64,000 nucleotides of DNA, taken from the NCBI GenBank assembly GCA_033558025.1, contig JAUCEF010000115.1, positions 1-64,000 on the forward strand, written 5' to 3'. The notes under the pieces were generated by a model. That model did no database searches and was not told where the DNA came from. It saw nothing but the letters and a program-made list of their open reading frames with translations. A program made the position numbers and the translations under genes. This document shows positions 26,246 through 38,720 of the stretch, one piece after another. The first letter of the stretch is position 1. Each line of letters starts with the position of its first letter. This DNA is from Phytophthora sp. 'mugwort'. Taxonomy: Eukaryota; Oomycota; Peronosporomycetes; Peronosporales; Peronosporaceae.

Positions 26246-26322
26246 CTTGAATATTAATATTCAAAAACTCTTAATTTTGTATATATTAAAAATTAAATAA
26301 AATAATAAATTTCAAGTATATT

Positions 26323-27099
26323 ATGACAATAATAAATTATATAAATAATCAATTCACTTTTTTAGATATGGCTGAACCTTGGCAATTAGGTTTTCAAGAT
26401 CCAGCAACACCTGTTATGGAAGGTATTATTAATTTTCATCATGATTTAATGTTTTTTTTAATTATGATTACTGTATTTGTTTGTTGGATGTTATTTAGAG
26501 TTATTACTCTTTTTGATGAAAAAAAAAATAAAATTCCAGCAACAATTGTACATGGTGCTACTATTGAAATTATTTGGACTTCTATTCCAGCCTTAATTTT
26601 ATTAACGGTAGCTATTCCATCTTTTGCTTTATTATATTCAATGGATGAAGTAATTGATCCTATTATTACTTTAAAAGTAATTGGTAGTCAATGGTATTGG
26701 AGTTATGAATATTCAGATAATTTAGAATTTTCTGATGAACCTTTAATTTTTGATAGTTATATGATTCAAGAAGATGATTTAGCAATAGGTCAATTTAGAA
26801 TTTTAGAAGTTGATAATCGTGTGGTTGTTCCAACTAATAGTCATATTCGAGTATTAATTACTGCTTCAGATGTTTTACATTCATGGGCAATACCTTCATT
26901 AGGTATAAAATTAGATGCTTGTCCTGGTCGTTTAAATCAAACATCAATGTTTATTAAACGTGAAGGTGTTTTTTATGGACAATGTAGTGAAATTTGTGGA
27001 GTAAATCATGGATTTATGCCTATTGTTGTAGAAGCTGTTTCATTAGAAGATTATTTAATTTGGTTAAAAAATAAAATCAATTTTGATTTTAATATATAA
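26323..27099 (+). CDS. cox2: Cytochrome c oxidase subunit 2
   Basis: A 258-residue subunit of complex IV that accepts electrons from cytochrome c at the CuA centre. It has [20 protein letters not shown] near residue 17, two membrane segments (about 39-60 and 82-105), the aromatic motif [12 protein letters not shown] near 126, and the CuA ligands in HSWAIP, then [16 protein letters not shown] near 224 (both Cys, His and Met present). The conserved Asp/Glu region is intact. It is encoded in one piece. Leader tatattATG. Confidence 0.98.
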   Translation: MTIINYINNQFTFLDMAEPWQLGFQDPATPVMEGIINFHHDLMFFLIMITVFVCWMLFRVITLFDEKKNKIPATIVHGATIEIIWTSIPALILLTVAIPSFALLYSMDEVIDPIITLKVIGSQWYWSYEYSDNLEFSDEPLIFDSYMIQEDDLAIGQFRILEVDNRVVVPTNSHIRVLITASDVLHSWAIPSLGIKLDACPGRLNQTSMFIKREGVFYGQCSEICGVNHGFMPIVVEAVSLEDYLIWLKNKINFDFNI

Positions 27100-27112
27100 T
27101 TAAAAAATTTTT

Positions 27113-27211
27113 ATGGTATTTAAAATCATTGGTATAATTTTTTTAATATTATTACTATTTACTGATATTAAAAAATTAATTAATAAAATCAAACAATTTT
27201 TCAATAAATAA
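27113..27211 (+). CDS. 32-residue TatA-like ORF (orf32)
   Basis: This 32-codon ORF (ATG 27113, TAA 27209-27211) lies 13 bp after cox2 and is read identically in copy 2. Its product has one membrane segment (about residues 4-17) followed by LLLFTDIKKLINKIKQFF, a basic amphipathic stretch. The pattern matches the core of TatA (membrane helix, then LLFGxKKL and an amphipathic helix), except that the conserved Gly is Thr and the C-terminal tail is missing. With tatC in the same unit, a minimal TatA is a reasonable proposal. Oomycete mtDNAs have, as I recall, a conserved orf32 in the cox2-cox1 spacer, so this is probably its orthologue. Confidence 0.65.
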   Translation: MVFKIIGIIFLILLLFTDIKKLINKIKQFFNK

Positions 27212-27321
27212 AAATAATTTATTTTTTTGATAATAAAAAATTAAAAAAACCAACGCTTTTTTTGATTTAAAAATAAAATATATAATTTTGCATTTAAAAT
27301 AAAATTTAAAAATATAAATAA

Positions 27322-28800
<1,479 letters not shown>

Positions 28801-29042
28801 AAAAAATTTTTATAATTATTAATAATTAAATTAATCTTTATTAATAATTATATTAAAAATTTTTAATTTAATTAATACCGTTTTACGGTGTTTTATAAAA
28901 ATTTAAAATTTTTATATTATTTAAGAGAAAAAAATATTAGTAAAATTTAAATAAAAAAAAATATTAAATCTCAAAAATTAAATCAAATAAAAATTTAATT
29001 AATAACAAATTAATTATTAATAAAATAATTTAAATTATAATT
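28801..29042 (+). other. Spacer between cox1 and orf137 with hairpins
   Basis: The first 64 bp form an imperfect long inverted repeat (taattattaataatta with taataattatatta and flanking aaaattttt arms). A second hairpin at 28874-28892 has stem aataccgt/acggtgtt with a TTT loop. Both could be 3'-end processing or termination signals for the cox1 transcript. No ORF is seen. Confidence 0.45.
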
Positions 29043-29456
29043 ATGGATATCGAAAATATTTTAATAGACTTAAACAATGACAACAATAATATTGAAAAAC
29101 ACGAATCACAAGAACAAACATCAAATTATATAAAATATATAATATTTATAATAGGTGCCTTTTTTATTTTAGGTTTAACTATTTTTTTAATTTATTTCAA
29201 TAGCGATTTTCCAATAGTTTCTGCATTACAGGATTTAAGGAATATCGTCGATGATGAAACTTTCAATCAAATAAAACAAGTTGTTTTAAAAATGTTACGT
29301 GAACCTGAAAAAAGGGCGGCTGGATTAAATTTATTAGAATTATTAAAACTAACTATTCATCCAAGACATTTATTAAAAGATAATCCACAAGAATTTGAAA
29401 AAATGATGACTCATTTAATTAAAATTTTAATTTCTATTTTTAAAGAAGATGGCTAA
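29043..29456 (+). CDS. orf137, single-pass membrane protein of unknown function
   Basis: I do not recognise this 137-residue protein. It has an acidic Asn/Asp/Glu-rich N-terminus (about 1-27), one membrane segment (about 30-53), and a charged, probably helical C-terminal domain (DDETFNQIKQVVLKMLREPE, later HLLKDNPQEFEKMMTHLIKI). Its codon use is more even than that of the ribosomal genes, as in orf176. It is the last plus-strand gene of the unit and is followed 3 bp later by a strong hairpin. The frame is intact and identical in copy 2, which supports a real gene. Confidence 0.72.
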   Translation: MDIENILIDLNNDNNNIEKHESQEQTSNYIKYIIFIIGAFFILGLTIFLIYFNSDFPIVSALQDLRNIVDDETFNQIKQVVLKMLREPEKRAAGLNLLELLKLTIHPRHLLKDNPQEFEKMMTHLIKILISIFKEDG

Positions 29457-29458
29457 AA

Positions 29459-29486
29459 AAACCTATTTAATTTGTTAAATAGGTTT
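29459..29486 (+). terminator. Strong hairpin after orf137
   Basis: A perfect 12-bp stem (aaacctatttaa / ttaaataggttt) with loop tttg begins 3 bp after the orf137 stop. It is the most stable simple hairpin in the spacers and lies at the end of the long plus-strand block, where a terminator or 3'-processing site is expected. Confidence 0.6.
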
Positions 29487-29867
29487 CTAGATATACAATA
29501 TATACATTATGTAAATTTTTACCAATTAAAAACTAATTATGTGATTTTAAATTATAACTATGTTGATATTAATTTAATTTTAGTTATTGAGTATTTAATA
29601 AAAATTAATCTATTTAAATATTTATGTCATCAATAACTTATGTTAAACCATCTTGATTAAAAGTTATAGAATTAGCAATAATAATATTCTGTATTTATAT
29701 TAAATTTGTAAGTGAACGCATTCTTCTTATATTTTTTAGAATATTTATTGAAAAAAATTGATTTTTTTAATTTATTATTTCTTAAAAAATTTAAATTTTA
29801 TTATTTATATTATAAAAATAATTGAATTATTTTTTTTTTAAGAATGAAATTTTTAAATAAAACTAAT
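29487..29867. other. Convergent spacer between orf137 and trnR
   Basis: This 381-bp spacer separates the plus and minus blocks. A two-step hairpin is visible (29582-29590 with 29630-29638; inside it 29592-29598 with 29614-29620), and less AT-rich stretches occur near 29640-29740. A structured RNA is possible, but no known family was recognised. Element E lies at 29784-29842. Confidence 0.35.
29784..29842 (-). repeat. Dispersed element E, copy beside trnR
   Basis: Inverted copy of the element at 26181-26245, lying about 25 bp from the 3' end of trnR. Confidence 0.65.
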
Positions 29868-29940
29868 TACAATCTCTTGGATTTGAACCAAGATTTTAAA
29901 GCTTAGAAGGCTAATACTCTACCAATTAAGTTAAGATTGT
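29868..29940 (-). tRNA. trnR(ucu): tRNA-Arg(UCU)
   Basis: Complete cloverleaf on the minus strand with anticodon TCT in the loop cttctaa and acceptor acaatct/agattgt; reads AGR codons. Confidence 0.93.
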
Positions 29941-29957
29941 TTTAGTTTTATTAAGAA

Positions 29958-30668
29958 TTAAACAGTTTTATCTGAATATACATTAAAAATAGCTTTTAAT
30001 GCATCTCGTGAAAGTTGTTTATAAATATTTTGTTTTAAAAATTTTTTTTTTTCCTTTTTAGTTAAAGTAACCGCTCCTATTAAAGCTATTAATAATATAA
30101 TACCTGCAACTAAAAAAAAAAAAGCATAATAACTATATAAAATTTGTCCAATTGTTTCAATATTTGTAATAGTATCTAATTGATAGATAAAATTTTTTAA
30201 AAAGGGTTTGACATCAACAAATATTTCAAAAGTACCTTTCATACTATCGTGAAAAAAAAATAAAGTATTTACTTTTTGAGTAAAAAAAGAATTATTTATT
30301 AAATGGTAATATGATGTAAAAACTTTACTAAACATAACAAACGTTTCTAAAAAAAAAATAAAACTAATTAAAAAAATAATTGGTAAATAACCAAAATTAT
30401 TTTTTATTTTATTTTTATCAATTAAAACATTAACATCTAGCATCATAATAACAAATAAAAATAATACAGTAATAGCTCCTACATAAATAATAATTAACAT
30501 TATTGATAAAAATTCAATTTCAGAAATTAATAATAATCCAGTTGAATTAGTAAAAACTAATATTAAAAAAAATGCAGAATATATTGTATTTGTAGAATAT
30601 ATTACAAATATAGCTGAAGTTAAAGCTATAGTTGAAAAAGTATAAAAGAAAATTGTTTCGAAATCCAT
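29958..30668 (-). CDS. nad6: NADH dehydrogenase subunit 6
   Basis: A 236-residue membrane subunit of complex I. Five hydrophobic segments are seen, and the middle region IEFLSIMLIIIYVGAITVLF near residue 51 is the conserved core of the family (the pi-bulge helix with YVGAI), followed by LFVIMMLDV. The later GIILLIALIGAVTLTKKEKK near 186 corresponds to the last membrane helix (LLvAmIGAI.Lt). The C-terminal tail is basic. It lies 60 bp downstream of nad5 on the same strand. Confidence 0.96.
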   Translation of the reverse strand: MDFETIFFYTFSTIALTSAIFVIYSTNTIYSAFFLILVFTNSTGLLLISEIEFLSIMLIIIYVGAITVLFLFVIMMLDVNVLIDKNKIKNNFGYLPIIFLISFIFFLETFVMFSKVFTSYYHLINNSFFTQKVNTLFFFHDSMKGTFEIFVDVKPFLKNFIYQLDTITNIETIGQILYSYYAFFFLVAGIILLIALIGAVTLTKKEKKKFLKQNIYKQLSRDALKAIFNVYSDKTV

Positions 30669-30728
30669 AATGTATTTAAATTATATAAATTTATAATTAT
30701 ATCTTAAAAGATACATATTTTATTATTT

Positions 30729-32723
30729 TTATTTAATTAATAAAAAAATAAATAAAAATAATAAAATAGTAATAATATTAAAAAAATAAATAATAGAAAA
30801 AAAAATAATATTTATTAAACAAATAATGCTAATTAACATTAATAATGAATAGTGATAAATATAACCTGTTTGTAATAAAATTATTTTTTGACTTAAGAAA
30901 GAAAAAACGGTTATTAAACCAAAAGGACCACACATTTCAATTAAACCTTTATCAATCATTTTATATGTTACATTATAACCAACTTTTAATATATATTGAT
31001 TAATAAATTCATAATAAATTTTATCAAAATACCATTTTCTATTTAAAAAATTATAAAAATAAAGACCATATTTTGAAATTTTTAAGTTATATAAAAATCT
31101 AAATTTAAAAAAATATAAATAAAAGGCACAAAATAAGCCACAAAAACTTAAAATAACAGGTAATAATTTAAAAAATGTTGGTAAAAATTCAGCATCAATC
31201 ATTTGATTATTAAATGGATTTATATAAATTGAGTTATTCCAAAAATTTGAACCTAACCCAACAAACATATCTTTAGAAATATAACCTATAAAAATACTAC
31301 CAAATGCTAAAACTCCTAAAGGAATACCCATTTCTAATGGAACATCATGTGCATTTTTAATAACATTTTTATAGGCATTAGTTTCACTTAAAAAAGCAAA
31401 AAATAATAAACGTGTTGAATAGAATGCCGTAAAAAATGCACCAATAGTACCCAACCAATAAGCAAAATGACCTGTTTCACTAAAACTTGAAAATGCAACT
31501 TCTAATATTAAATCTTTAGAATAAAAACCAGTTAAAAAAGGAAAACCCATTAAAGATAATGAACCTATTAAAAACATTATATAAGTAAAAGGTAAAATTC
31601 TTCTTAAACCACCCATTTTTCTTATATCTTGTTCATCACCCATAGCATGAATTACAGCACCGGAACATAAAAATAATAATGCTTTAAAATATGCATGATT
31701 TGATAAATGAAAAATAGCTAAAGGATAATTTGATAATCCACAAGCAAAAAACATATAACCTAATTGACTACAAGTAGAATAGGCAACTATTTTTTTAAAA
31801 TCATTTTGTACTAGACCAATTGTACTTGAGAAAAAGGCTGTAGAAGCTCCAATAATTGTAATAACTTTTAAAGAAAACATTGAATATTCAAACATTGGTG
31901 AACAACGTGCAATTAAATAAACACCAGCAGTTACCATAGTCGCTGCATGGATTAATGCCGAAACCGGCGTAGGTCCTTCCATAGCATCGGGTAACCATAA
32001 ATGTAAAAAAATTTGAGCAGATTTACCCATAGCACCTATAAAAATTAAAATACACGCAACATCAATAATACTTAAAATATAATTAAAAAAAATAAATTTA
32101 AAATCTTTAACAATAGAAATTGCTGCAAATGTACTAAAATATTCAATAGTTCTAATATTATAAAAAACAGTTAATACACCTAATAATAAGATTAAATCAC
32201 TAATTCGATTAACTAACATAGCTTTTATAGCTGCTTTATTCGCTTGTAAACGTGTAAACCAAAAATTAATTAATAAATATGAACAAAAACCAACACCTTC
32301 CCATCCAACAAACATTTGCATAAAATTATCACCTGTAACTAATATAATCATAAAAAAAGTAAATAGTGATAAATATGACATAAATCTAGATAAATGTGGA
32401 TCATGATCCATATATTTAGAAGAATATAAATGAACTAAAGTTGAAATACTTGTTACAACAATTAACATTATCATAGTTAAACTATCAAATAAAAAACACC
32501 AATTACAATTAAATAAACCACTATTAATCCAATTTGAAATATAAATAATATACTCATATTCATTTGTAATTGAATTATATATAATAATAAATGAAAAAAG
32601 ACAACTTAAAAAAGTTGTTAATGTGGTTATAAATACAGAACCTTTACGGCCAATATAAAAACCAAATAATCCAGAAGCTACTGAACCTAAAAAAGGTAAA
32701 AAAATTAAAGTTAATAATAACAT
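30729..32723 (-). CDS. nad5: NADH dehydrogenase subunit 5
   Basis: A 664-residue antiporter-like, proton-pumping subunit of complex I, of normal length. Motifs: GWEGVGFCSYLLINFWFTR near residue 139 (with the key Glu), HLWLPDAMEGPTPVSALIHA near 242, ATMVTAGVYL right after it, and TGFYSKDLILE near 406. The C-terminal part (about 490-664) corresponds to the lateral helix and final membrane anchor. It is the last gene before the nad5-side palindrome, 186 bp from the mirror centre. Confidence 0.98.
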   Translation of the reverse strand: MLLLTLIFLPFLGSVASGLFGFYIGRKGSVFITTLTTFLSCLFSFIIIYNSITNEYEYIIYISNWINSGLFNCNWCFLFDSLTMIMLIVVTSISTLVHLYSSKYMDHDPHLSRFMSYLSLFTFFMIILVTGDNFMQMFVGWEGVGFCSYLLINFWFTRLQANKAAIKAMLVNRISDLILLLGVLTVFYNIRTIEYFSTFAAISIVKDFKFIFFNYILSIIDVACILIFIGAMGKSAQIFLHLWLPDAMEGPTPVSALIHAATMVTAGVYLIARCSPMFEYSMFSLKVITIIGASTAFFSSTIGLVQNDFKKIVAYSTCSQLGYMFFACGLSNYPLAIFHLSNHAYFKALLFLCSGAVIHAMGDEQDIRKMGGLRRILPFTYIMFLIGSLSLMGFPFLTGFYSKDLILEVAFSSFSETGHFAYWLGTIGAFFTAFYSTRLLFFAFLSETNAYKNVIKNAHDVPLEMGIPLGVLAFGSIFIGYISKDMFVGLGSNFWNNSIYINPFNNQMIDAEFLPTFFKLLPVILSFCGLFCAFYLYFFKFRFLYNLKISKYGLYFYNFLNRKWYFDKIYYEFINQYILKVGYNVTYKMIDKGLIEMCGPFGLITVFSFLSQKIILLQTGYIYHYSLLMLISIICLINIIFFSIIYFFNIITILLFLFIFLLIK

Positions 32724-33096
32724 AATAGAATAAAATAAATTTAAATTATTTAAAAATATAATAATAATTTTAAAATAATTCTTCTTAAAGAATAAATATT
32801 TTTTAAAAAATTAATATTAGAATAATATTTAAAATTATTTTCTATATAGAAAATAATTAATTTTTATCTGTTATGTTTTATTTACAAAATATTATAATTA
32901 TTTTTTATTAATAAAAAAATAATTATATTATTTTGTAAATAAAACATAACAGATAAAAATTAATTATTTTCTATATAGAAAATAATTTTAAATATTATTC
33001 TAATATTAATTTTTTAAAAAATATTTATTCTTTAAGAAGAATTATTTTAAAATTATTATTATATTTTTAAATAATTTAAATTTATTTTATTCTATT
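32724..33096. repeat. Palindromic junction J2 between two nad5 copies
   Basis: The 373 bp between the divergent nad5 starts are one palindrome centred on att|aat at about 32909/32910. The arms pair almost perfectly for about 185 bp. Close to the tip they differ: aaaatattataatt on the left against the complement of attatattatttt on the right, and T6 against A7. The arms also contain small internal hairpins such as attttctatatagaaaat. No ORF is seen. This is the expected look of a hairpin terminus read through. Confidence 0.85.
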
Positions 33097-35091
33097 ATGT
33101 TATTATTAACTTTAATTTTTTTACCTTTTTTAGGTTCAGTAGCTTCTGGATTATTTGGTTTTTATATTGGCCGTAAAGGTTCTGTATTTATAACCACATT
33201 AACAACTTTTTTAAGTTGTCTTTTTTCATTTATTATTATATATAATTCAATTACAAATGAATATGAGTATATTATTTATATTTCAAATTGGATTAATAGT
33301 GGTTTATTTAATTGTAATTGGTGTTTTTTATTTGATAGTTTAACTATGATAATGTTAATTGTTGTAACAAGTATTTCAACTTTAGTTCATTTATATTCTT
33401 CTAAATATATGGATCATGATCCACATTTATCTAGATTTATGTCATATTTATCACTATTTACTTTTTTTATGATTATATTAGTTACAGGTGATAATTTTAT
33501 GCAAATGTTTGTTGGATGGGAAGGTGTTGGTTTTTGTTCATATTTATTAATTAATTTTTGGTTTACACGTTTACAAGCGAATAAAGCAGCTATAAAAGCT
33601 ATGTTAGTTAATCGAATTAGTGATTTAATCTTATTATTAGGTGTATTAACTGTTTTTTATAATATTAGAACTATTGAATATTTTAGTACATTTGCAGCAA
33701 TTTCTATTGTTAAAGATTTTAAATTTATTTTTTTTAATTATATTTTAAGTATTATTGATGTTGCGTGTATTTTAATTTTTATAGGTGCTATGGGTAAATC
33801 TGCTCAAATTTTTTTACATTTATGGTTACCCGATGCTATGGAAGGACCTACGCCGGTTTCGGCATTAATCCATGCAGCGACTATGGTAACTGCTGGTGTT
33901 TATTTAATTGCACGTTGTTCACCAATGTTTGAATATTCAATGTTTTCTTTAAAAGTTATTACAATTATTGGAGCTTCTACAGCCTTTTTCTCAAGTACAA
34001 TTGGTCTAGTACAAAATGATTTTAAAAAAATAGTTGCCTATTCTACTTGTAGTCAATTAGGTTATATGTTTTTTGCTTGTGGATTATCAAATTATCCTTT
34101 AGCTATTTTTCATTTATCAAATCATGCATATTTTAAAGCATTATTATTTTTATGTTCCGGTGCTGTAATTCATGCTATGGGTGATGAACAAGATATAAGA
34201 AAAATGGGTGGTTTAAGAAGAATTTTACCTTTTACTTATATAATGTTTTTAATAGGTTCATTATCTTTAATGGGTTTTCCTTTTTTAACTGGTTTTTATT
34301 CTAAAGATTTAATATTAGAAGTTGCATTTTCAAGTTTTAGTGAAACAGGTCATTTTGCTTATTGGTTGGGTACTATTGGTGCATTTTTTACGGCATTCTA
34401 TTCAACACGTTTATTATTTTTTGCTTTTTTAAGTGAAACTAATGCCTATAAAAATGTTATTAAAAATGCACATGATGTTCCATTAGAAATGGGTATTCCT
34501 TTAGGAGTTTTAGCATTTGGTAGTATTTTTATAGGTTATATTTCTAAAGATATGTTTGTTGGGTTAGGTTCAAATTTTTGGAATAACTCAATTTATATAA
34601 ATCCATTTAATAATCAAATGATTGATGCTGAATTTTTACCAACATTTTTTAAATTATTACCTGTTATTTTAAGTTTTTGTGGCTTATTTTGTGCCTTTTA
34701 TTTATATTTTTTTAAATTTAGATTTTTATATAACTTAAAAATTTCAAAATATGGTCTTTATTTTTATAATTTTTTAAATAGAAAATGGTATTTTGATAAA
34801 ATTTATTATGAATTTATTAATCAATATATATTAAAAGTTGGTTATAATGTAACATATAAAATGATTGATAAAGGTTTAATTGAAATGTGTGGTCCTTTTG
34901 GTTTAATAACCGTTTTTTCTTTCTTAAGTCAAAAAATAATTTTATTACAAACAGGTTATATTTATCACTATTCATTATTAATGTTAATTAGCATTATTTG
35001 TTTAATAAATATTATTTTTTTTTCTATTATTTATTTTTTTAATATTATTACTATTTTATTATTTTTATTTATTTTTTTATTAATTAAATAA
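33097..35091 (+). CDS. nad5: NADH dehydrogenase subunit 5 (copy 2)
   Basis: Intact mirror copy of 30729-32723 with the same 664-residue product. Confidence 0.97.
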   Translation: MLLLTLIFLPFLGSVASGLFGFYIGRKGSVFITTLTTFLSCLFSFIIIYNSITNEYEYIIYISNWINSGLFNCNWCFLFDSLTMIMLIVVTSISTLVHLYSSKYMDHDPHLSRFMSYLSLFTFFMIILVTGDNFMQMFVGWEGVGFCSYLLINFWFTRLQANKAAIKAMLVNRISDLILLLGVLTVFYNIRTIEYFSTFAAISIVKDFKFIFFNYILSIIDVACILIFIGAMGKSAQIFLHLWLPDAMEGPTPVSALIHAATMVTAGVYLIARCSPMFEYSMFSLKVITIIGASTAFFSSTIGLVQNDFKKIVAYSTCSQLGYMFFACGLSNYPLAIFHLSNHAYFKALLFLCSGAVIHAMGDEQDIRKMGGLRRILPFTYIMFLIGSLSLMGFPFLTGFYSKDLILEVAFSSFSETGHFAYWLGTIGAFFTAFYSTRLLFFAFLSETNAYKNVIKNAHDVPLEMGIPLGVLAFGSIFIGYISKDMFVGLGSNFWNNSIYINPFNNQMIDAEFLPTFFKLLPVILSFCGLFCAFYLYFFKFRFLYNLKISKYGLYFYNFLNRKWYFDKIYYEFINQYILKVGYNVTYKMIDKGLIEMCGPFGLITVFSFLSQKIILLQTGYIYHYSLLMLISIICLINIIFFSIIYFFNIITILLFLFIFLLIK

Positions 35092-35152
35092 AAATAATAA
35101 AATATGTATCTTTTAAGAATATAATTATAAATTTATATAATTTAAATACATT

Positions 35153-35863
35153 ATGGATTTCGAAACAATTTTCTTTTATACTTTTTCAACTATAGCTTTA
35201 ACTTCAGCTATATTTGTAATATATTCTACAAATACAATATATTCTGCATTTTTTTTAATATTAGTTTTTACTAATTCAACTGGATTATTATTAATTTCTG
35301 AAATTGAATTTTTATCAATAATGTTAATTATTATTTATGTAGGAGCTATTACTGTATTATTTTTATTTGTTATTATGATGCTAGATGTTAATGTTTTAAT
35401 TGATAAAAATAAAATAAAAAATAATTTTGGTTATTTACCAATTATTTTTTTAATTAGTTTTATTTTTTTTTTAGAAACGTTTGTTATGTTTAGTAAAGTT
35501 TTTACATCATATTACCATTTAATAAATAATTCTTTTTTTACTCAAAAAGTAAATACTTTATTTTTTTTTCACGATAGTATGAAAGGTACTTTTGAAATAT
35601 TTGTTGATGTCAAACCCTTTTTAAAAAATTTTATCTATCAATTAGATACTATTACAAATATTGAAACAATTGGACAAATTTTATATAGTTATTATGCTTT
35701 TTTTTTTTTAGTTGCAGGTATTATATTATTAATAGCTTTAATAGGAGCGGTTACTTTAACTAAAAAGGAAAAAAAAAAATTTTTAAAACAAAATATTTAT
35801 AAACAACTTTCACGAGATGCATTAAAAGCTATTTTTAATGTATATTCAGATAAAACTGTTTAA
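35153..35863 (+). CDS. nad6: NADH dehydrogenase subunit 6 (copy 2)
   Basis: Intact mirror copy of 29958-30668 with the same 236-residue product. The nad5-nad6 gap is one base longer (ttaagaatat against ttaagatat). Confidence 0.95.
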   Translation: MDFETIFFYTFSTIALTSAIFVIYSTNTIYSAFFLILVFTNSTGLLLISEIEFLSIMLIIIYVGAITVLFLFVIMMLDVNVLIDKNKIKNNFGYLPIIFLISFIFFLETFVMFSKVFTSYYHLINNSFFTQKVNTLFFFHDSMKGTFEIFVDVKPFLKNFIYQLDTITNIETIGQILYSYYAFFFLVAGIILLIALIGAVTLTKKEKKKFLKQNIYKQLSRDALKAIFNVYSDKTV

Positions 35864-35880
35864 TTCTTAATAAAACTAAA

Positions 35881-35953
35881 ACAATCTTAACTTAATTGGT
35901 AGAGTATTAGCCTTCTAAGCTTTAAAATCTTGGTTCAAATCCAAGAGATTGTA
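35881..35953 (+). tRNA. trnR(ucu): tRNA-Arg(UCU) (copy 2)
   Basis: Mirror copy of 29868-29940, unchanged. Confidence 0.92.
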
Positions 35954-35978
35954 ATTAGTTTTATTTAAAAATTTCATT

Positions 35979-36037
35979 CTTAAAAAAAAAATAATTCAAT
36001 TATTTTTATAATATAAATAATAAAATTTAAATTTTTT
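35979..36037 (+). repeat. Element E beside trnR (copy 2)
   Basis: Mirror copy of 29784-29842. Confidence 0.6.
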
Positions 36038-36334
36038 AAGAAATAATAAATTAAAAAAATCAATTTTTTTCAATAAATATTCTAAAAAATATAAGAAGAA
36101 TGCGTTCACTTACAAATTTAATATAAATACAGAATATTATTATTGCTAATTCTATAACTTTTAATCAAGATGGTTTAACATAAGTTATTGATGACATAAA
36201 TATTTAAATAGATTAATTTTTATTAAATACTCAATAACTAAAATTAAATTAATATCAACATAGTTATAATTTAAAATCACATAATTAGTTTTTAATTGGT
36301 AAAAATTTACATAATGTATATATTGTATATCTAG

Positions 36335-36362
36335 AAACCTATTTAACAAATTAAATAGGTTT
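36335..36362 (-). terminator. Strong hairpin after orf137 (copy 2)
   Basis: Mirror copy of the 12-bp stem-loop at 29459-29486. Confidence 0.55.
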
Positions 36363-36364
36363 TT

Positions 36365-36778
36365 TTAGCCATCTTCTTTAAAAATAGAAATTAAAATTTT
36401 AATTAAATGAGTCATCATTTTTTCAAATTCTTGTGGATTATCTTTTAATAAATGTCTTGGATGAATAGTTAGTTTTAATAATTCTAATAAATTTAATCCA
36501 GCCGCCCTTTTTTCAGGTTCACGTAACATTTTTAAAACAACTTGTTTTATTTGATTGAAAGTTTCATCATCGACGATATTCCTTAAATCCTGTAATGCAG
36601 AAACTATTGGAAAATCGCTATTGAAATAAATTAAAAAAATAGTTAAACCTAAAATAAAAAAGGCACCTATTATAAATATTATATATTTTATATAATTTGA
36701 TGTTTGTTCTTGTGATTCGTGTTTTTCAATATTATTGTTGTCATTGTTTAAGTCTATTAAAATATTTTCGATATCCAT
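36365..36778 (-). CDS. orf137 (copy 2)
   Basis: Intact mirror copy of 29043-29456 with the same 137-residue product. Confidence 0.7.
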   Translation of the reverse strand: MDIENILIDLNNDNNNIEKHESQEQTSNYIKYIIFIIGAFFILGLTIFLIYFNSDFPIVSALQDLRNIVDDETFNQIKQVVLKMLREPEKRAAGLNLLELLKLTIHPRHLLKDNPQEFEKMMTHLIKILISIFKEDG

Positions 36779-37020
36779 AATTATAATTTAAATTATTTTA
36801 TTAATAATTAATTTGTTATTAATTAAATTTTTATTTGATTTAATTTTTGAGATTTAATATTTTTTTTTATTTAAATTTTACTAATATTTTTTTCTCTTAA
36901 ATAATATAAAAATTTTAAATTTTTATAAAACACCGTAAAACGGTATTAATTAAATTAAAAATTTTTAATATAATTATTAATAAAGATTAATTTAATTATT
37001 AATAATTATAAAAATTTTTT

Positions 37021-38498
<1,478 letters not shown>

Positions 38499-38608
38499 TT
38501 ATTTATATTTTTAAATTTTATTTTAAATGCAAAATTATATATTTTATTTTTAAATCAAAAAAAGCGTTGGTTTTTTTAATTTTTTATTATCAAAAAAATA
38601 AATTATTT

Positions 38609-38707
38609 TTATTTATTGAAAAATTGTTTGATTTTATTAATTAATTTTTTAATATCAGTAAATAGTAATAATATTAAAAAAATTATACCAATGATTTTAA
38701 ATACCAT
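38609..38707 (-). CDS. 32-residue TatA-like ORF (copy 2)
   Basis: Intact mirror copy of 27113-27211, base for base. It stays open although both neighbouring genes here contain indels. Confidence 0.62.
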   Translation of the reverse strand: MVFKIIGIIFLILLLFTDIKKLINKIKQFFNK

Positions 38708-38720
38708 AAAAATTTTTTAA

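Noticed and set aside
25872..26322. tmRNA or RNase P RNA in the trnW-cox2 spacer
   Set aside because: No tRNA-like acceptor/T-arm pair for tmRNA and no RNase P core sequences could be recognised on either strand.
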